A stretch of 64,000 bases of DNA from Bradyrhizobium sp. LHD-71 (GCF_031157255.1 NZ_JAVIFX010000003.1:346363-410362); one strand, 5' to 3'. Shown: positions 17,660 through 29,461, counted from the stretch's first letter. Program-made: numbers and translations. The notes: generated by a model from the letters alone, not told the origin.

Positions 17660-18061
17660 TTATTTCCGTCGTAACATTGCATCCGCACTCCACGCGCCGC
17701 CGCCGGCGCAGGCGAAATACAGAAATACGAAGCAGAACAGCACGGCGAGGGTGCCGCCGTTGGTCAGCGGATAGAAGCCTTTTGGCGCATGGCCAAGGAA
17801 ATAAGCGAATGCCATCAAGCCGGACAGGATGAAGGCGACGGGGCTCGTGAACAAGCCGATCAGCAACAGCGCTCCGCCGAACAGCTCCAGCAGGCCAGCG
17901 ACCCAGGGAAGCGAAAACCGCGGAACGTTGTTCAGATATTCGAATACCGGAAACCCGACGAGCTTCGCCATGCCGTACTGAAGCAGCAGCAGCGCAGTCA
18001 TGATTCGCAAGATGCTCAGAAGGCGCGGCGACCACGCGGCGCGAAGACTGTCGAGGTGCAT
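17660..18061 (-). CDS. DoxX family membrane protein
   Basis: The protein has 133 residues with four hydrophobic segments: ILRIMTALLLLQYGMAKL, LPWVAGLLELFGGALLLIGL, VAFILSGLMAFAYFL and LAVLFCFVFLYFACAG. The GxxKL near residue 30 and the central GLLELFGG are DoxX/SURF4-like family features. DoxX proteins are linked to thiol or quinol chemistry, but many have no defined role. It is monocistronic on the minus strand, with a REP-like repeat directly after its stop. Confidence 0.85.
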   Translation of the reverse strand: MHLDSLRAAWSPRLLSILRIMTALLLLQYGMAKLVGFPVFEYLNNVPRFSLPWVAGLLELFGGALLLIGLFTSPVAFILSGLMAFAYFLGHAPKGFYPLTNGGTLAVLFCFVFLYFACAGGGAWSADAMLRRK

Positions 18062-18179
18062 GAGTCAAGTTGCTCCGGTTTTGGACGAAATGAGGCCGGA
18101 GGCATATCGCGAGAATCGAACGAGAAGTAAATTCCGCGGACGATAACAAACGCGTCAGCTTACGCCCGATCTATCGTCG

Positions 18180-18689
18180 CTATGACGTCGGTGCGAGCAC
18201 CTTGGTCATGAGAATCTCGTTGTAATAGATGCCATTGTGCTTCAGCGCATTCACTTCGAGTCCATATGCGACAAAGCCGAAATTTTCGTACAGACGACGG
18301 GCGGCGTGGTTATCTTGCCAGACCACGAGCTGAAGGAGCTCGACCCGCGGCTTCGCCGCTTCGATAATCGATCCAACCAACAGCTTGCCGACACCGGCCC
18401 GGCGAACATGCGGCCGCACATACATTCCCCAGAGCAGGCCCTTGTGCGCCTCCTTCAGGCCGGGCTGGATACGCAGCCCGACCACGCCGACGAGATCGGT
18501 GCCCTGAAACGCGCCGAGCACTTCCGAACCGGCGAGACGTTCCGCGAACCACGTGTCGGTCTGAGCGTTCTCGGTTTCAAACGAGCTCCCGAAAGCTTCC
18601 GGATGGTTCTGCAAACCTTCGAGCCGAATGCTTCGGTAGACCGGGGCATCGCTCGGCGCGACGCGGCGGATGCTGATGTCGGCGGGCAT
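18180..18689 (-). CDS. GNAT family N-acetyltransferase
   Basis: The 169-residue protein has the GNAT fold. Motif A, which binds acetyl-CoA, is visible as MYVRPHVRRAGVGKLLVGSIIEAA (R/Q-x-x-G-x-G/A form), and NHAARRLYENFGF near the C-terminus is motif B. The substrate is unknown. Starts at 18707 or 18689 are both possible. I prefer 18689 because the greA terminator hairpin ends only about 7 bp before 18707. It lies downstream of greA but is separated by that terminator. Confidence 0.85.
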   Translation of the reverse strand: MPADISIRRVAPSDAPVYRSIRLEGLQNHPEAFGSSFETENAQTDTWFAERLAGSEVLGAFQGTDLVGVVGLRIQPGLKEAHKGLLWGMYVRPHVRRAGVGKLLVGSIIEAAKPRVELLQLVVWQDNHAARRLYENFGFVAYGLEVNALKHNGIYYNEILMTKVLAPTS

Positions 18690-18707
18690 CACTTGAGGTG
18701 CTCTCAT

Positions 18708-18736
18708 TAAAAGGGGGCCTGATCCGATCAGGCCCC
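18708..18736 (-). terminator. Terminator of greA
   Basis: GGGGCCTGAT (18714-18723) pairs perfectly with ATCAGGCCCC (18727-18736) over a 3-base loop. On the minus strand it is followed by CTTTTAAT. It sits 40 bp after the greA stop. Confidence 0.85.
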
Positions 18737-18775
18737 GCGCATTGTCCTCGTTCGTGGAAGTGGCAGACGAGCGCG

Positions 18776-19252
18776 CTACTTCCACTCGATCTTGGTGACC
18801 TCGTAGGCTTTCGCGCCACCGGGTGCGACGACCTCCACCGATGCGCCTTTCTTCTTGCCGATCAGCGCGCGCGCCAAGGGCGAAGTGACGGAGATCCGTC
18901 CTTTCTTGGCGTCGGCCTCGGGCTCGCCGACGATCTGCCAGACCTTCTTCTGGTCGGTGTCTTCGTCAACCAGCGTGACGGTTGCGCCGAACATGATCGT
19001 GTCGCCGGACAATTTCGATACGTCGATAACGTCGGCGCGCGCGAGCTTGTCTTCCAGCTCGGCGATCACGCCCTCGTTGTGCGACTGCTGTTCCTTTGCC
19101 GCATGGTATTCCGCGTTCTCCGACAGGTCGCCATGCGAACGCGCTTCAGCGATCTGCTGAATGATCCGCGGCCGCTCAACCTGCTGGCGATGCTTCAGCT
19201 CGCCCTCGAGCGCGACATAGCCCCCATGCGTCATCGGAATTTTGTCAACCAT
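18776..19252 (-). CDS. greA: Transcription elongation factor GreA
   Basis: This 158-residue protein has the N-terminal antiparallel coiled coil ([48 protein letters not shown], residues 10-57) that enters the RNA polymerase secondary channel. The acidic DLSENAEY tip stimulates cleavage of backtracked transcripts. The C-terminal FKBP-like domain follows (about 80-158). Length and motifs are canonical. The gene has its own upstream region with repeated TATAAT-like segments and its own terminator. Confidence 0.97.
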   Translation of the reverse strand: MVDKIPMTHGGYVALEGELKHRQQVERPRIIQQIAEARSHGDLSENAEYHAAKEQQSHNEGVIAELEDKLARADVIDVSKLSGDTIMFGATVTLVDEDTDQKKVWQIVGEPEADAKKGRISVTSPLARALIGKKKGASVEVVAPGGAKAYEVTKIEWK

Positions 19253-19305
19253 TCTCTATCGTCCTTCGATCCCGCGCGCGGGGCTTCCAGCCCGGCGGTG
19301 CAAAA

Positions 19306-19337
19306 CCCATTATACGGTTCACCCATTGTACGGTTCG
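19306..19337 (-). promoter_or_regulatory. Tandem 16-bp repeat with TATAAT elements upstream of greA
   Basis: cccattatacggttca (19306-19321) and cccattgtacggttcg (19322-19337) are tandem copies, and a third partial cccattatac lies at 19411-19420. On the minus strand they give TATAATGGG or TACAATGGG. The first, at 19309-19314, is well placed as the greA -10, about 60 bp before the start codon. I see no matching -35. Confidence 0.4.
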
Positions 19338-19438
19338 GGCCCTTGCGCCGAAGGGCCCCGATTTCGATTCATCGATGCCGGAACAAAACAGCGCAGCCGC
19401 GCCACGGTTCCCCATTATACACCGGAAGTTCCGAAATT

Positions 19439-22768
<3,330 letters not shown>

Positions 22769-22800
22769 CGCGTCCCGTCTGCGAGGCGGCAAAAGCACAC

Positions 22801-22829
22801 AAAAAAAGGGCGCGCTCGCCGCGCGTCCC
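22801..22829 (-). terminator. Rho-independent terminator upstream of carB
   Basis: On the minus strand a GGG-a-CGCGC / GCGCG-CCC stem with a 5-base loop is followed by seven T. It lies 33 bp before the carB start and about 140 bp after the tRNA-Cys-like gene. It may end that RNA or act as a carB attenuator. Confidence 0.7.
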
Positions 22830-22965
22830 TTGAGCCCGTGCGGGTCATGTTTCCCGCGCGCGCCGTGTCTAGACCAGATTTCGGGGCCGGGGAAGTGAAT
22901 AAAGCGGCCAATCCACCAGCCGAATTGCCTTTATTCTCAAAGGGATGGTGATTCGGGCCACGGAC

Positions 22966-23038
22966 TGGAGGCCCGGCCTGGGCTTGAACCAGGATAAGGA
23001 GCTTTGCACAGCTCCCGCGTCACTTCCGCCTCCGGGCC
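22966..23038 (-). tRNA. tRNA-Cys-like gene (GCA) with aberrant D-loop and 8-nt anticodon loop
   Basis: On the minus strand a cloverleaf folds completely. The acceptor GGCCCGG/CCGGGCC is perfect, discriminator T73 and encoded CCA follow, and the T-arm is CCTGG-TTCAAGC-CCAGG. The anticodon stem GGAGC/GCTCC encloses TGTGCAAA with anticodon GCA. U73 and GCA are the cysteine identity elements. It departs from canonical tRNA-Cys in three ways. The D-loop is only GAAGTGA and lacks G18-G19, base 8 is A not U, and the anticodon loop has eight bases. All stems are intact, which argues against random decay. Function is unproven. Confidence 0.65.
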
Positions 23039-23131
23039 GTCTGTACGGCTATTTAGCCGCACTACGCTGGGGAAGTCCCTAGCAGTCAGTTGTCGTGGTT
23101 AATCGGCCGTTCGAAGGCGGACGGGCCCGAG

Positions 23132-23830
23132 TCAGCGCGGCGTCGCCACAAACGAAAGCCGGGCCGGCTGGTGTTCGAAATTGAACGGCAGCCGCGCTGC
23201 TTTGAATCCCGCCGCGTCGATGCGTTCGGTGATTTCCCGTTCGGTATAGGTCGTGATGCCAAGGCTCGCGCGGATGCGCCGATAGGGGGAAAGCACGGTA
23301 CGCACGAGCCCTGCGATCGCGGCACCGAGAAAGTCGTTTCGCCAAGCGTACCTTAACAGCGCCAGCGCGTCGGAGACGGGGCTCACGCCGGGCGGCACCA
23401 CATCGGCCAGCACCAGCCGGCCGTCTGGCGTCAGCAATCTGCGCCAGGTGCGCAGCAGTGCGTCGAGCTCGTCGCGCGTCAGATACTGGGCGACCGAATT
23501 GGCAACGACCAGATCCAGCGTTCCGGCCGGAATGGCCTGAAGCTCGTCCGGGCCGATCACCTTGATGTTCGGCTGCCCTCCGAAACGGGTCCGCAGATGA
23601 TCGCGAACGCGCGCCGCGGCCTCGCATAGCCAGAGCTGTCCGACGCTTGCCGCGACCCGGTCCGCATGCGTGGCCTCGCCGCAACCGAAATCGAGGACCT
23701 GCGCACCGGGCGCCGGCCCCAACTGCAGAATACGGTCAGCGACTTCACGATAATGCTGGTCGAGATGCCGTGCATTCACATAGATCGAATGTTCGGAATT
23801 CCAGAAACTGATCCAGTTGTCTTGCGACAT
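23132..23830 (-). CDS. Class I SAM-dependent methyltransferase
   Basis: The protein has 232 residues. The SAM-binding motif I is VLDFGCGEATHADRVA (about residues 45-60). Motif II-like LDLVVANSVAQYL and post-motif LADVVPPG follow in the usual Methyltransf_11 order. The N-terminus WISFWNSEHSIYVNARHLDQHYREVADRIL resembles bacterial methyltransferases acting on sugars or small metabolites, but substrate is not deducible. It is a single gene upstream of the tRNA-Cys-like locus on the same strand. Confidence 0.85.
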   Translation of the reverse strand: MSQDNWISFWNSEHSIYVNARHLDQHYREVADRILQLGPAPGAQVLDFGCGEATHADRVAASVGQLWLCEAAARVRDHLRTRFGGQPNIKVIGPDELQAIPAGTLDLVVANSVAQYLTRDELDALLRTWRRLLTPDGRLVLADVVPPGVSPVSDALALLRYAWRNDFLGAAIAGLVRTVLSPYRRIRASLGITTYTEREITERIDAAGFKAARLPFNFEHQPARLSFVATPR

Positions 23831-24158
23831 GACGAAGCTACCGCGCGTTGCCGTTTGGCGGCACGAACCAGACCGGCGATATCTCCGACTGCATCGTGCT
23901 GTGAATAAACTGCCACACCAGCGTGATCTTACTTGTATGCAGGATGTGCTCGCTTGCGCGTATCGTCATCATCGCCGGCTCGTTGCCCTCTCATTATGCG
24001 CGGCAAGGATGAGGGAAATCTGGCAAGGGCCGGTTTGATTGAACTGAAGGAGTTGTCGTTCGGCGGGTGGAACCTATATTCGGATGGGGACGTTAGTGGG
24101 TCTGAAAGCCCCTGTCCATTGCGGCGGGCCGCCGCCGCTTGTCACAAAGGATTTAGCC
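23831..24158. other. Intergenic region between methyltransferase and dps
   Basis: The 328-bp spacer serves two divergent genes. Its notable content is the EcfG-type promoter at 24069-24094 and the dps ribosome binding site aaagga at 24146-24151. I see no other structure. Confidence 0.6.
24069..24094 (+). promoter_or_regulatory. EcfG-type general stress promoter for dps
   Basis: GGAAC (24069-24073) and CGTT (24091-24094) are separated by 17 bp, matching the alphaproteobacterial EcfG consensus GGAAC-N16/17-CGTT. Transcription would begin near 24101, about 58 bp before the dps start codon. This fits the PhyR-NepR-EcfG stress response. Confidence 0.8.
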
Positions 24159-24698
24159 GTGAACAAGCCCGTCAAGTTCGATCCCAAACAGAAAGTTGCG
24201 CCTGCTCTCGATACGCCGACTGATTTGTCACAGGAGGGCGTCGACAAGATCTCGGCGGCGATGAACGTGATCCTCGCCGATTCATTCGCGCTTTACTTGA
24301 AGACCAAGAACTTCCACTGGCACGTCTCCGGACCGCATTTTCGCGACTATCACTTGCTGCTCGACGAACAGTCGGCCGCGATCCTTGCGACGACCGATGA
24401 GATTGCCGAGCGCGTCCGCAAGATAGGCGGTGCGACGCTGCGTTCGATCGGTCACATCAGCAAGCTGCAGACCATCGACGACAATGACGAGCCGTTCGTG
24501 CCGGCGCGCGACATGCTGCGCGAACTCATGAATGACAATAAGGCGGTGGTGAAGACCATGCGCGAAGCGCACGAGATCGCCGACAAATACAATGACAGCG
24601 CCACCGCAAGTTTGCTCGAGAACTTCATTGACGAGGCGGAGAAGCGGACCTGGTTCCTGTTCGAAGCGAGCCGCGACGCGGGTGACAACGCCCGCTGA
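24159..24698 (+). CDS. dps: Dps/ferritin-like DNA-protecting protein
   Basis: This 179-residue protein forms the dodecameric mini-ferritin that oxidises and stores iron and binds DNA under stress. The inter-subunit ferroxidase residues are in KNFHWHVSGPHFRDYHLLLDEQ (His, His, Asp, Glu; about residues 46-67). A Lys-rich N-terminus (NKPVKFDPKQK) could bind DNA. I chose GTG 24159 because aaagga lies 7 bp upstream and the longer in-frame start at 24084 lies inside the promoter. The EcfG promoter indicates general-stress control. Confidence 0.92.
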   Translation: MNKPVKFDPKQKVAPALDTPTDLSQEGVDKISAAMNVILADSFALYLKTKNFHWHVSGPHFRDYHLLLDEQSAAILATTDEIAERVRKIGGATLRSIGHISKLQTIDDNDEPFVPARDMLRELMNDNKAVVKTMREAHEIADKYNDSATASLLENFIDEAEKRTWFLFEASRDAGDNAR

Positions 24699-25299
24699 AT
24701 TGTACGGATCCACGGCCGACGGGTTTCAGCCAGGATCGATTTTATCGGCAGCGACCGAATGGAGCGGCCGGCGGCGGCTCCATTCGCGGTTTCACCTTGC
24801 TTTCGAAGGGGCCATCCGGAGAATCCCGACGTGACCATCGTGAATGGTTGCGGGATTGTCGCGGGCCTGGAGCATGGCTGGGTCATCGCTTTGTGCTCGG
24901 CAATTTCACGCTGAGCTTTTATCCTTGCGCCGGCGCTGTTTCTTTTGGAGGGCTGCCGGCGGCCACATCTACCAGATGGTCACGGCTCAAAACTTCGCCC
25001 CGGTAACGCCGGCATGATCTGCATCCTCGTGCCGGTGTTCGGTTTTGTATTCCTCTGTCTTCAATACCGCTATCAGCGTGAAGGCCGTTCCGCCGCGCCG
25101 GCGAGTGTCACAGCTGCATAGTCGCGCGCGATGGATGGAGCTCATTCCGTCCGCCTGCCGCGGATTCCTTCGACCGAACGCTGCGGCCGATCAAATTTAG
25201 GAAAGTCTGATGAACTTGCAGCAGTGAAGGTACATGAATCCTCGGTTTGATCAGCGCGATCGCAATGAAGCTGGGCAAGACGAGCATCGAAGGATGAGG
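24699..25299. other. 600-bp region with no confident gene
   Basis: No reading frame here has family-like sequence. The only item worth noting is a 35-codon frame at 25014-25121. The rest probably holds the promoter of the cytochrome gene at 25300. Confidence 0.5.
25014..25121 (+). CDS. Possible 35-residue small membrane protein
   Basis: ATG 25014 opens a short frame that begins with a strongly hydrophobic stretch (ICILVPVFGFVFLCL, residues 2-16), followed by QYRYQREGRS and a short Ala-rich tail. One hydrophobic helix followed by a positive patch is the pattern of small membrane proteins. There is no clear RBS and I recognise no family, so it may be chance. Confidence 0.2.
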   Translation: MICILVPVFGFVFLCLQYRYQREGRSAAPASVTAA

Positions 25300-26304
25300 A
25301 TGGGAGCGGGACGCAAGACAGCCCTTGCCGCGCTGGTGGCCGGAGTCCTCACGGGAGCCGTTGTTGCGCAAGAGTCGGCTTCGAAAGATGATCCGATCTG
25401 GACCGTTCCTGAAGTTGGCGCGTTGCCGAACGACAAGCATGGTCGGCTGGTGCGGCGAGGTCGGGATTTGATCACTGCCACTTACGCGCATATCGGACCG
25501 TTCGCTGCGCCGGCGAAGCGTTATGCGGGCAATAATCTGGCTTGCAGCAACTGTCATCTCGAGGCCGGCACGAAGAAGTTTGCGGTGCCAATTTTCGGGC
25601 TGTTCGAGGAATTTCCGCAATATAGCGCGCGGACCGGCGCCGAGATCAGCATCGAGGATCGCATCAATGGTTGCATGACGCGCAGCATGAACGGGCGTCC
25701 TCTGCCGCTGAACTCGCCGGAAATGAAGGCCATCGTTGCCTATATCAAATTCCTGTCGACTGGCGTGCCGCCGGGCCGGAAAGTGCCGGGCCTCGGTGTG
25801 GGCCGGATGCCGGAGCTCCAGCGGGCCGCTGATCCAGTGCGCGGCAAATCGATCTACGCCAAGGCCTGCGTCGCGTGCCACAACATCAACGGCGAGGGCG
25901 TGCCCATAACCCATCCCATGACCAAACTCGGCTACATGGTGCCGCCGTTGTGGGGGCCGGACACGTTTAACGACGGCGCCGGCATGAATCGGCTCATCAC
26001 CATCGCGAACTTCGTTCACTTCAACATGCCGCATGGCGCCGATTATCTGGACCCGCAGCTCTCGGCGGAAGATGCGTGGGATGTCGCAGCCTATGTCGTT
26101 TCACAGCCGCGGCAGCACAAGGATGGCCTTGACCGCGATTATCCGGACCTGCTGACGAAGCCGGTCGATGCGTCCTATGGCCCCTATGCCGACAGCTTCA
26201 GCCAACAACAGCACAAGTACGGTCCATTCGCGCCCATTCGAGACGAACTGAAACGCCTCAAGTCCGAGAAGGGGAGCGGGCAGGGACCACAAAGTCCGCG
26301 CTAA
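25300..26304 (+). CDS. Diheme c-type cytochrome, TsdA-like
   Basis: The 334-residue protein has a signal peptide (GRKTALAALVAGVLTGAVVAQ) and two c-heme sites, CSNCH near residue 85 and CVACH near 191. The sequence around the first, with NLACSNCHLEAG and downstream INGCMTRSMNGR, resembles thiosulfate dehydrogenase TsdA and the related diheme family. That would make it a periplasmic enzyme or electron carrier of thiosulfate-tetrathionate metabolism, but another substrate is possible. I chose ATG 25300 because gaagga lies 5 bp upstream; ATG 25234 and 25294 are alternatives. It is not in an operon. Confidence 0.75.
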   Translation: MGAGRKTALAALVAGVLTGAVVAQESASKDDPIWTVPEVGALPNDKHGRLVRRGRDLITATYAHIGPFAAPAKRYAGNNLACSNCHLEAGTKKFAVPIFGLFEEFPQYSARTGAEISIEDRINGCMTRSMNGRPLPLNSPEMKAIVAYIKFLSTGVPPGRKVPGLGVGRMPELQRAADPVRGKSIYAKACVACHNINGEGVPITHPMTKLGYMVPPLWGPDTFNDGAGMNRLITIANFVHFNMPHGADYLDPQLSAEDAWDVAAYVVSQPRQHKDGLDRDYPDLLTKPVDASYGPYADSFSQQQHKYGPFAPIRDELKRLKSEKGSGQGPQSPR

Positions 26305-26317
26305 GTGGGGGCAAGCC

Positions 26318-26845
26318 TCACGCGGCCTTCGGCAACGGAATCTCGAACACCAGGCACGTCGTCGTCGCGTGCGCCAGGAGCTTCCCGCTCGCGTCCCTTA
26401 GATGTGCCTCGGCGGTTGCTGCGCGGCGGCCCGCACTCAGGACGCGTCCCTCGGCGCGGACCGGACCGGTGTCCTTGGTGATCGCCTTGATGAAGCTGAT
26501 CTTGAATTCCAGTGTCGTGTAACCCTGGCCCTTGTCCATCATGGTGTGCACAGACACGCCAAGCACCGTATCCATCAAGGTCGCGGCATAGCCGCCGTGC
26601 ACCGTGCCGATCGGATTGTAGTAGTCGAACGAGGGAATGGCCTCGGCCAGGGCGTAGCCCTTCTCGACCTTCGTCACCAGAAATTCCATGGCGCGTGTGA
26701 TCGGCGGAGCCGGCATCTTCCCATCGACGACGGCTTGCATGAATTCGAGCCCGGTCATCGACGCCATCACTTGCGGCGGGACGACGTCGTAGGTGCGCTC
26801 TTCCTTCAGCAGCGCGGCAATGTCCTTGGGGGCGGCGGCGTTCAT
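26318..26845 (-). CDS. PaaI-family hotdog thioesterase
   Basis: The 175-residue protein has the hotdog signature PIGTVHGGYAATLMDTVLGVSVHTMM (about residues 82-107) with the conserved HGG and catalytic Asp, and the strand TTLEFKISFIKAI. PaaI-like enzymes hydrolyse acyl- or aryl-CoA. The divergent TetR gene with a 14-bp dyad between them suggests that the acyl-CoA or a related aromatic ligand induces it. I start at ATG 26845; ATG 26869 is in frame but lies close to the dyad. Confidence 0.85.
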   Translation of the reverse strand: MNAAAPKDIAALLKEERTYDVVPPQVMASMTGLEFMQAVVDGKMPAPPITRAMEFLVTKVEKGYALAEAIPSFDYYNPIGTVHGGYAATLMDTVLGVSVHTMMDKGQGYTTLEFKISFIKAITKDTGPVRAEGRVLSAGRRAATAEAHLRDASGKLLAHATTTCLVFEIPLPKAA

Positions 26846-26875
26846 CACTTGAAAATCTCCAGCATGCACTTTATG

Positions 26876-26889
26876 ATTACGATCGTAAT
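26876..26889. promoter_or_regulatory. 14-bp TetR operator candidate
   Basis: ATTACGATCGTAAT is a perfect 14-bp palindrome in the divergent promoter region of the PaaI and TetR genes, 31 bp from the PaaI start and 82 bp from the TetR start. Size and position fit a TetR autoregulatory operator. Confidence 0.65.
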
Positions 26890-26970
26890 TATTAATTCAA
26901 TGCCTGTCCAGAACGGCGATGGGAAGGCTGCCATGCCCGGAGTTCGTCGCCGCGCTTGGGGAGATCGATG

Positions 26971-27570
26971 ATGCGGATCTCGAAGGAAAAGGCGGCTGCG
27001 AACCGTGATGAGGTCGTCGTCGCCGCGGCACGATTGTTTCGCGCCCGCGGCCTCGACGGTGTCGGCGTCGACGCGGTGGCGGAGGCGGCTGGCCTGACCC
27101 ACGGCGCGGTCTACAGCCATTTCAAATCCAAGAATGCGCTTGCTGCCCAGGCCGTCCGTCAAGCACTGCATCAATCCATGCGCGAATGGCTTTCGCTGAC
27201 GGAGGGCCCATCGGCAACGGATGCTTTCGAGAAGCTGCTGAAGACCTACGTATCGCGCTCCCATCGCGATCATCCCGAAGCCGGCTGCTCGGTCGCCGCA
27301 ATCGGTGCCGATGCGAACCGCGGCGATGACGATCTACGCGAGGTCTTTCGCGACGGGGTGACCCAGTTCATCGAGGTGCTGGCGGCTGTATCCCCTGATG
27401 CCACCGAGGTAGACAGGCGCCGCACAGCCATCCTACGCGCGGCGGCGATGGTCGGTGCGCTTGTGATGTCGCGCGCCGCCGCGGCCGACAAGGCTCTGTC
27501 GGACGAGATCCTCGCGGTGGTCCGTCGCCGGTTGATCGACGTTGGCGTGGGCGGCCCGTTGGCGGGGTGA
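26971..27570 (+). CDS. TetR/AcrR family repressor
   Basis: The protein has about 199 residues. The N-terminal helix-turn-helix (RDEVVVAAARLFRARGLDGVGVDAVAEAAGLTHGAVYSHFKSKNAL, about residues 12-55) is typical of TetR. The C-terminal ligand domain is Ala-rich and helical. ggggag at 26958-26963 supports ATG 26971 or ATG 26968. It is divergent from a PaaI thioesterase and probably represses both through the dyad at 26876. The ligand is unknown. Confidence 0.9.
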   Translation: MRISKEKAAANRDEVVVAAARLFRARGLDGVGVDAVAEAAGLTHGAVYSHFKSKNALAAQAVRQALHQSMREWLSLTEGPSATDAFEKLLKTYVSRSHRDHPEAGCSVAAIGADANRGDDDLREVFRDGVTQFIEVLAAVSPDATEVDRRRTAILRAAAMVGALVMSRAAAADKALSDEILAVVRRRLIDVGVGGPLAG

Positions 27571-27812
27571 GTTGAGCGCTCACACCGGTCTCTTTGGTGC
27601 CTTCCTGGTCTCCTGTTTCCGGCGCTTGCACCAACTCGCCGCAAGCCTGCGTGCGAGAAACAAAGGACACTGGCAAGTTGTAACTTTAGTGCGGGTTGGT
27701 GCCGACGTTCCGGTGAATAGGCTTGCAGCCAGGCTGATCGGGACGTCAGAAATACCGCACGAGCCTGATTGTTCGGGCAACGTCTCTTCATCGAGGCGCA
27801 GGGGAGCTTTCC

Positions 27813-29381
27813 GTGACGACCTTCGAATGGATCATCGGTCTCCTGTTGGGGGCCATTCTGCTTTCGGCCATAGCGCGCAGGCTGAACGTGCCGTATCCGA
27901 CGTTCCTCGCACTCGGTGGCGCGGGGCTGGCGTTTCTGCCGGTGGCTCCGGAATGGACGCTTGAACCGGAGCTCGCGCTTGCGCTGTTCGTTGCGCCCGT
28001 GCTGCTTGATGCCGCGTATGATACGTCGCTGCGCGATCTCCGGGACAATTGGCTTGCCGTCTCCACCCTCGTCGTGATCGCCGTCGGCGTGACGACCGCG
28101 AGCGTGGCCGTCGTCGTTCACTGGCTGGTGCCAGCAATGCCCTGGGCTGCAGCGGTTGCGCTCGGAGCGATCGTGGCGCCGCCCGATGCGGCGGCTGCGA
28201 CCGCAATCCTGCGGCAGGTCAGGATTCCTCATCGCCTCCTGAAAATTCTGGAAGGCGAGAGCCTTCTGAACGACGCCAGCGCGCTGCTGATCTATCGCGT
28301 CGCCGTGGGAGCGGTCGCGGTGCAATCGCTGGAGGTGAGCGAGATCGCGCCGTCGGTGCTGATCGCGCTGGTCGGAAGCCCTGTCGCCGGCTACCTGTTC
28401 GCAAAGCTGACGGCGCGGATCAGTGCGCGCATCGAGGATCCGCCGAGCGCGGTCATCATGCAGTTCGCCAACACGTTTCTTGTCTGGATCGTTGCCGAGA
28501 ACCTCGGCCTCTCCGCCATTCTTACCATCGTCGTCTATGCGGTGACGATTGCGCGCACGGCGCCGGGTAGCACGCCCGCGCGGATTCGCGTTCCATCGTA
28601 TGCGGTGTGGGAAACCGCGGTGTTTGTCCTCAATGTGCTGGCGTTCGTGCTGATCGGCATGCAGCTTCGCCCCATTCTCGGCAACCTCCCGCAAGAATTG
28701 CGGATGGACTATCTCGCCGTCGCAGGTGCCGTGCTGCTCACGGTGATCGCCGTCCGGCTCGTGTGGGTGATGGCGTTCAATACCGGTTTGCGCATGTACA
28801 TTGCGCGCTACGGGTTTCATCCGCGTCGGCCGGTGATGCGACCGAGTGCGCAGGGCGGCTTCCTCGTTGCATGGTGCGGCATGCGCGGAATCGTTACGCT
28901 CGCGGCCGCGTTCGCGCTGCCTGACGGGTCCGCGGGCAGCACAATGTTTCCTTATCGCGACCTCATCCTTCTGACCGCGTTCGTCGTCGTGCTCGGATCG
29001 TTGCTGATCCAGGGGCTGACGCTCGGTCCATTGGTAAGGCTCTTGAAGATGGACACGGCCGATCCGGTCGCGCGCGAGGTCGGCTTTGCCCGCGGCGTTG
29101 CGTATCGCGCCGCGCTCGCCGCCATCGATGGGGACGACAGCGAGGCCGCGCGCCTCGTGCGAAAGGAATATCAGGCGGTGCTCAGTCGCAGCGGTGCTGA
29201 TCAAGGGGAATTCGCCGAAAGCGAGCTGCCGGCTGATCCGCTGCGACGGCGAGGTCTCGCAGCGGCGCGCCAGGCGATCCTTGCGCTGAGGGATGCCGAC
29301 GACATCGGCGATGATGCTTTCCATCGTCTGGAGGAAGAACTCGACTTCGCCGAGCTCAATGCTGGCGGCAGAGCAGCATAG
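27813..29381 (+). CDS. CPA1-family Na+/H+ antiporter
   Basis: The 522-residue inner-membrane protein has 12-13 hydrophobic segments. The ion-binding region GESLLNDASALLIYRVAVGAV (about residues 149-169) holds the Asn-Asp pair of electroneutral CPA1 (NhaP-type) antiporters, and the preceding GAIVAPPDAAAATAIL is the family's other key helix. A hydrophilic C-terminal tail (about residues 435-522) is probably cytoplasmic and regulatory. GTG 27813 is the start, with ggggag at 27801-27806. It likely serves pH and sodium homeostasis. Confidence 0.9.
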   Translation: MTTFEWIIGLLLGAILLSAIARRLNVPYPTFLALGGAGLAFLPVAPEWTLEPELALALFVAPVLLDAAYDTSLRDLRDNWLAVSTLVVIAVGVTTASVAVVVHWLVPAMPWAAAVALGAIVAPPDAAAATAILRQVRIPHRLLKILEGESLLNDASALLIYRVAVGAVAVQSLEVSEIAPSVLIALVGSPVAGYLFAKLTARISARIEDPPSAVIMQFANTFLVWIVAENLGLSAILTIVVYAVTIARTAPGSTPARIRVPSYAVWETAVFVLNVLAFVLIGMQLRPILGNLPQELRMDYLAVAGAVLLTVIAVRLVWVMAFNTGLRMYIARYGFHPRRPVMRPSAQGGFLVAWCGMRGIVTLAAAFALPDGSAGSTMFPYRDLILLTAFVVVLGSLLIQGLTLGPLVRLLKMDTADPVAREVGFARGVAYRAALAAIDGDDSEAARLVRKEYQAVLSRSGADQGEFAESELPADPLRRRGLAAARQAILALRDADDIGDDAFHRLEEELDFAELNAGGRAA

Positions 29382-29461
29382 CGCAGGGAGTTGTTCGCGC
29401 CGTCGCCGGAATATTGACACGGTGCATATTTCCTCTACGAGCCCTCTCGGGAGGAAATCAC

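Noticed and set aside
23132..24158. Methyltransferase plus tRNA-Cys-like gene as a tRNA-modification pair
   Set aside because: They share strand and proximity only. The methyltransferase shows small-molecule-type features and no tRNA-binding domain, so a link would be speculation.
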